From DAOUFU01 sp034429275 (GTDB taxonomy: Bacteria; Chloroflexota; Anaerolineae; Aggregatilineales; Aggregatilineaceae), in NCBI GenBank assembly GCA_034429275.1, contig DAOUFU010000254.1:1-13398 (forward strand): a stretch of 13,398 nucleotides of DNA. The letters run 5' to 3'. Under the pieces are notes generated by a model. It worked only from the letters and a program-made list of their open reading frames with translations. It was not told where the DNA came from and ran no database searches. This document shows, in pieces, positions 6,995-13,398 of this stretch. Every line of letters starts with the position of its first letter. The stretch's first letter is position 1. A program made the position numbers and the translations under genes.

Positions 6995-7753
6995 ATGAAC
7001 CTGGTGGTTGTATTGCCCACATACAACGAGGCCGAGAACCTGGAAAAGATGGTTAGTACGCTGCTGGCTTTGCCTGTCGAAAATCTGTCGGTTCTGGTGG
7101 TGGACGATGGCTCACCTGACGGGACAGGGCAGATTGCGGATAATCTGGCCGCGCAGCACTCTGGGCGGGTGCATGTCATGCATCGTTCCGGCAAGCTGGG
7201 CCTGGGCACGGCGTATGTTCAGGGCTTTCGCGAGGCGATGGACAAGCTGGGTGCGGATTATGTTCTGCAAATGGACTGTGACTTTTCGCACTCGCCCGAA
7301 TACATCCCACAGATGATCGAGACGATGGAAAGCTGCGATTGTGACGTAGTCATCGGCTCGCGCTACGTCAAAGGTGGGCGTCTGGATGATGAATGGAGCG
7401 CGGGGCGCAAGTTGCTCAGTTGGTGGGCCAACAGCATTTATGTCCGGCTGATTCTGCACACACGCACCAAAGACGCGACTGGCGGATTCCGGCTGTGGCG
7501 GGCGGCAACGCTGCGCGGACTGGATCTGGATCGCATTCGCTCGAATGGCTATATCTTCCAGGTGGAAACGATCTACGTCGCGGAAAAGCTGGGTTATTCC
7601 TCCAGTGAAATCCCGATCTACTTTGCAGACCGTAAGCGTGGTACCTCTAAGATGAGCTTGAAGGTGCAGGTCGAAGCCGCTTTGCGAGTCTGGCAGGTAT
7701 GGGCACGGCATCGCCACCTGACACCCGCGATGCGCCACCGGTCGGCAGGTTAA
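6995..7753 (+). CDS. GT2 polyprenol-phosphate sugar synthase (DPM1-like)
   Basis: Predicted to transfer a hexose from a nucleotide sugar to polyprenyl phosphate on the cytoplasmic face of the membrane, making a lipid-linked sugar donor; 252 residues. Family motifs appear in order: LPTYNEAENLE (7-17), VVDDGSPDGT (35-44), the metal-binding DCD (94-96) in QMDCDFSHSPEYI, GSRYVKGG (121-128), DATGGFR (160-166) and SNGYIFQVE. This pattern is that of dolichol-phosphate mannose synthase and bacterial Ppm1. There are no C-terminal membrane helices, unlike CsbB or GtrB. The ATG at 6995 is chosen (GGAG 10 bases upstream); a TTG at 6989 is possible. The next gene begins 57 bases downstream on the same strand, so the two are likely cotranscribed. 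Mannose is the usual sugar for this subfamily, but glucose or another hexose cannot be excluded. Confidence 0.9.
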   Translation: MNLVVVLPTYNEAENLEKMVSTLLALPVENLSVLVVDDGSPDGTGQIADNLAAQHSGRVHVMHRSGKLGLGTAYVQGFREAMDKLGADYVLQMDCDFSHSPEYIPQMIETMESCDCDVVIGSRYVKGGRLDDEWSAGRKLLSWWANSIYVRLILHTRTKDATGGFRLWRAATLRGLDLDRIRSNGYIFQVETIYVAEKLGYSSSEIPIYFADRKRGTSKMSLKVQVEAALRVWQVWARHRHLTPAMRHRSAG

Positions 7754-7800
7754 GCGGCGGGCCGCCAGGCAATTGTTGACCGGACCTCATATCCACAAGT

Positions 7801-7805
7801 GAAGG
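7801..7805 (+). promoter_or_regulatory. Ribosome binding site fixing the fusion gene start
   Basis: GAAGG ends 5 bases before the ATG at 7811. It favours that start over the in-frame GTG at 7799, which has no recognisable site. Confidence 0.5.
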
Positions 7806-7810
7806 CGCGC

Positions 7811-10800
7811 ATGATTCGGCGTACTGTTCCCGATCTGGCTCTGCTGCTGGGGTTGCTGCTGCTACCCCTGCTTTTTTTCGCCCCGGTGACGCTAGGAAGC
7901 CGTACCCTGATTCCGGCGGACAACCTGTACCAGAATCAACCCTGGGCCAGTGTGCGGGCGGCGGTGGGTGTGCCGGATGTCCCACACAATGCGCTGCTTT
8001 CGGACCTGGTGCTGCAAAACTACCAGTGGAAAATGTTCCTTCGCGCCCGTTTGAGCGAAGGGACACTGCCGCTCTGGCAGCCAGAGCAGTTTGGCGGCGC
8101 GCCTTTTCTGGCTGCCGGTCAGCATTCGGCCCTCTATCCGTTCAGTTTAATCTATTACGTTATGCCGCTGCCGCGTGCCTATGGCTGGTTCACCGTCAGC
8201 CAGTTGTGGCTGGCCGGTGCGATGATGTACCTCTTTGCGCGCGGGGTAGGGCTTCGTCGGATCAGCGGTATGGTGGCCGGAGTGGCCTACCAGTTCAGCG
8301 CGTTTTTCATCGTGAGCGCAGTCTTCCCTATGATGATTGCCGGAGCGGCCTGGCTGCCCCTGCTGCTGCTCATGATTGAGTTTGTGATCACGCGCCGCCC
8401 GGTGCGTGGAGATCGGCCTGCAACCGTGCCCTGGGTCGCTATTGGCTCGGCAGCGTTGGCGATGAGTATCTTCGCCGGGCATATCGAGATTACCTATTAC
8501 ACCCTGATCGTAATGGCGCTCTATGCGGCTGGGCGGCTGATCTGGGAGTGGTGGCCACGGCGAACAGCATGGCGGCGAATGCTGCGACCGTCAGGCGCAC
8601 TGTTGGCGATGGTCGCGCTGGGAATGGGGCTGGGCGCGGCGCAGTTTATCCCACTTTACGAATTAGGGGCGCGCAGCTTTCGCGAGTCGGCTTCCGATTT
8701 TGCCACAGTGCAGGGCTATGCATTCCCGGCCCGGCATGTTGTCAAATTCCTTCTCCCTAACGCCTATGGCAGCCCGGCACACCACGGTTACCGCGATGTA
8801 TTCAGTGGCGACTGGGTGGTTCAAGACTGGCTGCGCGACGATGGCGGCGGGCGAGTGACTCGTGTGACCGATACTGCCTTCGGCATCAAGAATTACGTCG
8901 AGGGTGGGGCGTACATGGGTATTCTGGTCATGGCGCTGGCCGGGATTGGCCTGTTCGATGCGCTCGTGCGATGGCGTGCAGGTCGATTGCGCGGGCGCGA
9001 CCAGGGCGCTGAACGGCGGCCTCCCATCGTTCTTCTGCTGACTGGACTGGGGGCCTTGGCGCTCAGCTTCGCGTTTGGACTGCCAACCTACGCGCTGATC
9101 TATTACGTGTTCCCCAGCACGAATCAGCTTCACACACCGTTCCGGTGGGTCTGGCCGCTGACGTTCTGCGTGGCGGCATTGGCCGCATTCGGCGCAGAGG
9201 CGATCAGCCGGGCGGCGGAGCATCATCCCCAGCGGAGCGGGTTCGGGCGCGGCGTGGCACGCCTGGGGTGGGGCATGATGGGCGTAGGGGTGATCGTGCT
9301 GGCTGCGCTGGCGATCAGCCGGATCGCCTACAACACGTTCAATGGGGCCATTTCGCAGATTTATCAGGGACTGGCCGGGGCCGCATCGGTTTTCCCTGAT
9401 GCACGCGCCTTTTACAGCTATGAATTCTGGAATGTGCTGCTGTTCGGCGTGATGATACTGAGTGCGGGCGCGGTGATCCGGCTCAGCCGGTGCCCCTTCC
9501 GACTGCCCAGGCGGCTAGGCGGGCGTCCGGCCTGGGAACCCCTGGCGGTCCTGGTCATCGTGCTGGATCTGATGATCGCCGGATGGGACTTCAACCCCAG
9601 CGCCGATCCCGCCTGGCTGGATGTGAAGCCGGACGCGGTAGCGTGGCTGGAAGCGCGCCAGGATGCGGGCGAGGTCTTCCGATATACGACCTATAACTGG
9701 GGCGGGAATCCGCTGCATGCCAACAGCACCTGGCAGTATGGCCTGCACGATGCGCGGGGCTACGACAGTCTCATCCCAAAGCAGTATGCCGACTATATGC
9801 AGTTGATCGCGCCGCAGGGCTTGCTGCACAATCGCATCGAGCCGGTGTTCTACGACAATCCGCAGGCGTTGGCCTCGCCGCTGCTGGACCTGCTCAATGT
9901 GCGGTATGTGGTCACAGACTGGCTGATTGAAGACCCAGACGTGCTGGGCTACAGCGAAGTTTATACTGATAGTGCGCTGCGAATCTACGAGAATCTTGAC
10001 GCGCTGCCTCGCGCCTATACTCTGCCGTACTTCGATCTGACCCAGGAACAGTGCGGCGCAATGCCGGACGATTTCGCCACCATTGTGACCAGCCCGGCTT
10101 TCGAGGCCGATCCGCGCCGGGTGGTGATCGAGGGGTTTGCATCGGGCGACGACTGCGAGCTGGTTTATCACTGGCCGGAGCCACAGCACGAAGCCGATCC
10201 GCAGCCCGCTGCCATCACGTATTATGGCGCGATCGAAGTCGTGATCGACAGCACGGTAGAGCGCGAGTCCTGGCTGGTGCTGGCCGACAGTTACTACCCC
10301 GGCTGGAAGGCATTTGTTCGCCCTCAGGGCGGCACCGAAGCCGATGAACAGCAGGTCGAGATTCACCTGGTCAATGGCAATTTTCGCGGGGTAAGGTTGG
10401 AGCCGGGCGCGTGGACGGTGCGCTTCCGCTACAGCCCGACCAGCTTTCAGGTGGGGGCATTTGGCTCGTTCTTGAGCGGGATGCTGATCGTCTTTATGCT
10501 CATGTTGTGGTTCTGGCGGCGCACCTATCGCGAAGAGGGACAGGGCGATCATGCCCGGCGGATCGCCAAGAACAGCCTCGCGCCGATCATTCTGAACCTG
10601 TTCAATCGCGGCATCGATTTTGCTTTTGCGTTCATCATGCTGCGCATCCTGGGACCTGCCGACGCCGGAATCTACTACTACGCGATTGTGGTTTTTGGCT
10701 GGTTCGATATCCTCACCAATTTTGGTTTGAATACGCTGCTCACCCGCGAAGTGGCGCGGGATCGAAGCTCTGCCGGGCGCTACCTGTTCAATACAACGCT

Positions 10801-12052
10801 TCTGCGGCTGGGCCTGAGCATGTTCTCGATCCCGGCGCTGGTGATCTTCCTGGTGCTTCGCCAGGCAACGGTTGAGCCTGCGCTCGAAAGCCAGGCGATC
10901 GCTGCGATTGTGCTGCTGTATATCGGGCTGGTGCCCAACAGCATCAGCACGGGCTTAACCGCCCTGTTCTACGCTTTCGAGAAAGCGGAGTATCCCGCCG
11001 CGATCACCACTGTCAGCACGATCGTGAAGGTGACGCTGGGGCTGGGCACGCTGTTGCTGGGGTGGGGCGTGGTCGGGCTGGCAGGCGGTGCGGTGATCAC
11101 TAACCTGGTGACGCTCGGAATCCTGGGATGGCTGGCGCGCCCATTGGCCGGAGGTTTTGCATTTGGGAGCCTGGCGAGCGTGCGCCGGTCGTGGGATGGG
11201 GCATTGGTGCGGCACATGTTGAGCGAAAGCTGGCCGCTCATGATCAATCACCTGCTGGCGACCGTGTTCTTCAAAATCGACATTGTGCTGATGGAGGCGA
11301 TCAACGGGAACACGGTGGTGGGGCAGTATTCGACGGCCTACAAATGGCTGGATGCACTGAACATCATCCCTGCGTTCCTGACGATGGCGCTGCTGCCGGT
11401 CATGGCGCGGCAGGCGCACGAGGATCGCGCAGGACTGAGGCGAAACTATCTGCTGGCGGTCACGCTGCTGGTGATGACGGCGCTGCCAGTGGCGGTGGTG
11501 ACAACGTTTATTGCGGTGACTTTGATCCGTGTGCTAGGCGGGGCGGAATATCTTCCAGCGGGCGGGGTGGCCCTGCAATTGATGATCTGGAGCATCCCGA
11601 TCGGCTGGATCAACAGCGTGACGAACTACGTCATCGTGGCGCTGGATCGTCAGCGAACACTAACCCTCGCATTTTTGATCGGAGTCACCTTCAACATCGT
11701 GGCGAATCTGCTGCTGCTCCCGGCGTACAGTTATCGGGCAGCGGCGATCATCACCATCCTGTCGGAAGGCGCGCTGTTTGTTTCGTTTGGGTGGATCATC
11801 CGGCAGGAACTGGGGCAGATGGGCTGGCCGCGTGCGCTGTGGCGCCCGGCGGCGGCTGCCCTGGCGCTGCTGGGAATGATGGCCCTGACCTGGGATTACG
11901 CACCTTTGCTCGTGCTGCTCGCATCTCCGCTGATTTACGGCGGCGTGCTGCTGGCGTTACGCCCGTTTGGCGCTGAGGAATTGGCGCGGTTGGGGCCGCT
12001 GCTGCCCGGTCCACTGCGCCGCAGACTGATGAGCGGTTCGCTTGCCGAATGA
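7811..12052 (+). CDS. YfhO-type GT-C transferase fused to Wzx-like flippase
   Basis: One uninterrupted reading frame of 1413 residues with two full membrane proteins. Residues about 1-912 match the YfhO family. An N-terminal helix is followed by an extracytoplasmic loop with Asp65 (ALLSDLVLQNY), a candidate GT-C catalytic acid. Next come PLWQPEQFGGAPF, about eleven further helices, and a soluble C-terminal domain. That domain contains YYPGWKAF (from about 828) and the family ending NGNFRGVRLEPGAW. A last helix (LSGMLIVFMLMLWFW) follows. YfhO proteins are thought to transfer sugars from polyprenyl phosphate to acceptors outside the cell. Residues about 914-1413 match Wzx/MATE-fold polysaccharide flippases, starting with the family's usual RRIAKNSL...RILGPADAGIYYYA and continuing through many helices. 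The linker (RRTYREEGQGDHARR) is charged and predicted cytoplasmic, so the topology of both halves fits. I see no in-frame start with a ribosome binding site at the junction. Confidence 0.88.
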   Translation: MIRRTVPDLALLLGLLLLPLLFFAPVTLGSRTLIPADNLYQNQPWASVRAAVGVPDVPHNALLSDLVLQNYQWKMFLRARLSEGTLPLWQPEQFGGAPFLAAGQHSALYPFSLIYYVMPLPRAYGWFTVSQLWLAGAMMYLFARGVGLRRISGMVAGVAYQFSAFFIVSAVFPMMIAGAAWLPLLLLMIEFVITRRPVRGDRPATVPWVAIGSAALAMSIFAGHIEITYYTLIVMALYAAGRLIWEWWPRRTAWRRMLRPSGALLAMVALGMGLGAAQFIPLYELGARSFRESASDFATVQGYAFPARHVVKFLLPNAYGSPAHHGYRDVFSGDWVVQDWLRDDGGGRVTRVTDTAFGIKNYVEGGAYMGILVMALAGIGLFDALVRWRAGRLRGRDQGAERRPPIVLLLTGLGALALSFAFGLPTYALIYYVFPSTNQLHTPFRWVWPLTFCVAALAAFGAEAISRAAEHHPQRSGFGRGVARLGWGMMGVGVIVLAALAISRIAYNTFNGAISQIYQGLAGAASVFPDARAFYSYEFWNVLLFGVMILSAGAVIRLSRCPFRLPRRLGGRPAWEPLAVLVIVLDLMIAGWDFNPSADPAWLDVKPDAVAWLEARQDAGEVFRYTTYNWGGNPLHANSTWQYGLHDARGYDSLIPKQYADYMQLIAPQGLLHNRIEPVFYDNPQALASPLLDLLNVRYVVTDWLIEDPDVLGYSEVYTDSALRIYENLDALPRAYTLPYFDLTQEQCGAMPDDFATIVTSPAFEADPRRVVIEGFASGDDCELVYHWPEPQHEADPQPAAITYYGAIEVVIDSTVERESWLVLADSYYPGWKAFVRPQGGTEADEQQVEIHLVNGNFRGVRLEPGAWTVRFRYSPTSFQVGAFGSFLSGMLIVFMLMLWFWRRTYREEGQGDHARRIAKNSLAPIILNLFNRGIDFAFAFIMLRILGPADAGIYYYAIVVFGWFDILTNFGLNTLLTREVARDRSSAGRYLFNTTLLRLGLSMFSIPALVIFLVLRQATVEPALESQAIAAIVLLYIGLVPNSISTGLTALFYAFEKAEYPAAITTVSTIVKVTLGLGTLLLGWGVVGLAGGAVITNLVTLGILGWLARPLAGGFAFGSLASVRRSWDGALVRHMLSESWPLMINHLLATVFFKIDIVLMEAINGNTVVGQYSTAYKWLDALNIIPAFLTMALLPVMARQAHEDRAGLRRNYLLAVTLLVMTALPVAVVTTFIAVTLIRVLGGAEYLPAGGVALQLMIWSIPIGWINSVTNYVIVALDRQRTLTLAFLIGVTFNIVANLLLLPAYSYRAAAIITILSEGALFVSFGWIIRQELGQMGWPRALWRPAAAALALLGMMALTWDYAPLLVLLASPLIYGGVLLALRPFGAEELARLGPLLPGPLRRRLMSGSLAE

Positions 12053-12063
12053 CGGCAACTAGA

Positions 12064-12096
12064 AACAAAAATCCGGGGCCAACCCGGATCTTTGTT
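12064..12096. terminator. Terminator hairpin after the fusion gene
   Basis: ATCCGGG (12071-12077) pairs with CCCGGAT (12083-12089) around a 5-base loop. After one mismatch, AACAAA (12064-12069) pairs with TTTGTT (12091-12096). The plus-strand side ends in CTTTGTT and the minus-strand side in TTTTGTTT, so it could stop transcription both from the fusion gene and from the small minus-strand gene at 12204-12548. Confidence 0.75.
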
Positions 12097-12203
12097 CAAA
12101 TAATGTATGCGTGTTTTGAGAAAGTGAGCGCTCTCAATGCGCCCGCATCACTATTGGGATGGTGAGGTTTCGGTAGATGAGGCGAACTGCGTCCTCGAAC
12201 CGG

Positions 12204-12548
12204 TCAATCGTCGGTATTGCGGTTGGCGGCTACCGGCGCATCGCTTTTGAGCAATACCACGCGCAACTGACGCTGGTTCATCAGGCGGCGCACAACGGGA
12301 TTGCTCTGGACCGGCAGCGAGATCACATGGCCATCTTTGGACAGCTCAAAATGATACACATCGACGCGTCGCATCCCGCCGTGCCAGTGTTCCTCTAACC
12401 CAACAACCGTGCTCAGGGTCCACCCTTCGGCAAGATAACGCATCAGCACATCTGCCGGGGCGTAGGCCTGGGAACTGGGCGACCAGTGACGGCGTGTGTC
12501 GATCGCACTCAGTTCCGCCTCAATGAATGACGGATTTGCTCGACCCAT
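12204..12548 (-). CDS. Small protein of unknown function, 114 residues
   Basis: I do not recognise a family. The protein is soluble-looking, with no signal peptide or membrane helix. Its middle resembles a compact alpha/beta fold: a helix (APADVLMRYLAEGW), strands around VYHFELSKDGHVISLPV, and a helix then strand (NPVVRRLMNQRQLRVVLL). The tail is disordered-looking. Coding is supported by GGAGGG 8 bases before the ATG, a sensible amino acid composition and its own terminator downstream. It is divergent from asnS, which does not reveal a function. Confidence 0.7.
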   Translation of the reverse strand: MGRANPSFIEAELSAIDTRRHWSPSSQAYAPADVLMRYLAEGWTLSTVVGLEEHWHGGMRRVDVYHFELSKDGHVISLPVQSNPVVRRLMNQRQLRVVLLKSDAPVAANRNTDD

Positions 12549-12722
12549 TAGAACATCCCTCCTCGAAAAACAGCTACTTTCAGGCGACTACCAATACACA
12601 GACCCATACACCAAAGAATCGAGCAGGGTTAATGATGCGCATGTTTCTTGAATAAGCATTAAAAGAGAAACAAACTATTTTAACGGTATGCTCAGTTTAT
12701 CTCTCGTGAAAAATTGCGCTGC

Positions 12723-12751
12723 TTGACCCTGGCGTATTGGGAAGCTAGAAT
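12723..12751 (+). promoter_or_regulatory. Promoter of asnS
   Basis: TTGACC (12723-12728) and TAGAAT (12746-12751) are 17 bases apart, each with five of six consensus bases. Transcription would start near 12758, giving a leader of under 40 bases. That is too short for a T-box or other large riboswitch. Confidence 0.7.
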
Positions 12752-12794
12752 ACCCTTCGTATGGCTTAATTATATCACACAAGAGGGTAAGTGC

Positions 12795-13398
12795 GTGTCT
12801 ACAGTTGTTGAGATTGCCAATCTGGCACAGTATGAGGGACAAGAGGTCACGCTGCGCGGCTGGCTGTATAACAAGACGGAAAAGGGCCGCCTGATCTTTT
12901 TGCTGGTACGTGATGGGACAGGGATCGCGCAGTGTGTTGTGTTCAAAAAAGACGTTTCTCCCGAAGTCTTTGAACTGGCGCACAGCCTGACCCAGGAATC
13001 TTCGCTGGTGGTGAGCGGCGTGGTACGCAAAGACGAGCGCGCGCCGGGGTATCCGGGCGGCTACGAAGTGGGGATCACGGCGCTGTCGCTGATCCAGCTA
13101 GCCGAAGAATACCCGATCCAGCCCAAGGAACACGGGGTCGAGTTCTTGATGGACAACCGGCATCTGTGGGGCCGGTCGTCGCGCCAGTGGGCGATTCTGC
13201 GCATCCGGGCGACGATTGTGCACGCGCTGCGCTCGTGGCTGGATGATCACGGCTACCTGCTGGTCGATACACCCATCATCACCCCGGCAGCAGGCGAGAA
13301 TACCACCACGCTGTTCGAGATCGACTATTTCGATGCCAAAGGTTACCTGGCGCAAACGGGGCAGCTCTATAACGAAGCCAATATGGCGGCCTTTGGTA
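12795..13398 (+). CDS. asnS: Asparaginyl-tRNA synthetase, N-terminal part
   Basis: Class IIb aminoacyl-tRNA synthetase that charges tRNA-Asn with asparagine; 201 codons are present and the gene runs past the window end. Residues about 15-100 form the OB-fold anticodon-binding domain (VTLRGWLYNKTEKGRLIFLLVRDG). The catalytic domain then begins with DNRHLWGRSSRQWAILRIR. Motif 1 is seen at SWLDDHGYLLVDTPIITPAA, followed by TTLFEIDYF and QTGQLYNEANM. AsnRS is preferred over AspRS because of the overall pattern, including the TGQLY segment and absence of AspRS-type motifs. The start is a GTG at 12795 with AAGAGGG 7 bases upstream; a GTG at 12791 is out of frame. Confidence 0.92.
   Translation, partial: MSTVVEIANLAQYEGQEVTLRGWLYNKTEKGRLIFLLVRDGTGIAQCVVFKKDVSPEVFELAHSLTQESSLVVSGVVRKDERAPGYPGGYEVGITALSLIQLAEEYPIQPKEHGVEFLMDNRHLWGRSSRQWAILRIRATIVHALRSWLDDHGYLLVDTPIITPAAGENTTTLFEIDYFDAKGYLAQTGQLYNEANMAAFG

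Noticed and set aside
9515..10552. A 345-codon minus-strand open frame inside the fusion gene
   Set aside because: It is antisense to the YfhO soluble domain, whose plus-strand sequence carries conserved motifs. The minus-strand product has no recognisable domain or ribosome binding site.
10530..10570. Possible separate start for the flippase half
   Set aside because: An ATG at 10551 exists but is in another frame from the flippase. No in-frame start with a ribosome binding site was found at the junction, so I kept one gene.
12116..12137. TTGAGA/TCTCAA inverted repeat with GAGCGCTC in its loop
   Set aside because: The 6-bp stem with a 10-base loop has no T-tract and no clear relation to a promoter. 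The nearby hairpin at 12064-12096 is a better terminator.
12758..12794. T-box or riboswitch in the asnS leader
   Set aside because: The predicted leader is under 40 bases and shows no T-box sequence or terminator stem.

Overview
The window is GC-rich chromosomal DNA from a bacterium, with long genes, sigma70-type promoters and Shine-Dalgarno sites. The gene styles (a PadR-controlled FtsX-type ABC exporter, a LysM/M23 peptidase, a YfhO-like giant membrane protein, an AsnRS with a GTG start) suggest a member of the Chloroflexota, perhaps Anaerolineae-like. That assignment is my inference from protein style and no marker in the window proves it. There is no rRNA, tRNA, CRISPR array, transposase or phage gene.

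Region 1 (1-4043) is a small exporter module. A minus-strand operon encodes an ABC ATPase (2449-3153) and a two-FtsX-domain permease (60-2441), followed by a strong hairpin at the window edge. Divergent from it is a PadR-family repressor (3468-4043). The 314-base gap between them carries two copies of one 24-bp element in opposite orientation. Each copy lies two bases downstream of the predicted -10 box of one of the two divergent promoters. This reads as a self-regulated, ligand-inducible efflux or lipoprotein-type exporter.

Region 2 (4044-6780) holds two convergent envelope genes. The first is a membrane-anchored LysM plus M23 metallopeptidase on the plus strand. The second is a secreted clan GH-A-like glycoside hydrolase on the minus strand. 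Their stop codons are 19 bases apart.

Region 3 (6820-12096) is the most interesting part. A good promoter (TTGGCA, 17 bases, TATAGT) drives a dolichol/polyprenol-phosphate-sugar synthase-like GT2 enzyme (6995-7753). It is followed by one continuous 1413-codon gene (7811-12052) that fuses a complete YfhO-type GT-C-like membrane glycosyltransferase to a complete Wzx/MATE-like lipid-linked-sugar flippase. A terminator hairpin (12064-12096) closes the unit. The two genes together could supply all three activities of an extracytoplasmic glycosylation system: making the lipid-linked sugar, flipping it, and transferring it outside the cell.

Region 4 (12097-13398) contains a 114-residue protein of unknown function on the minus strand. 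Divergent from it is the 5' part of asnS (asparaginyl-tRNA synthetase), with a clear promoter; asnS runs off the window.
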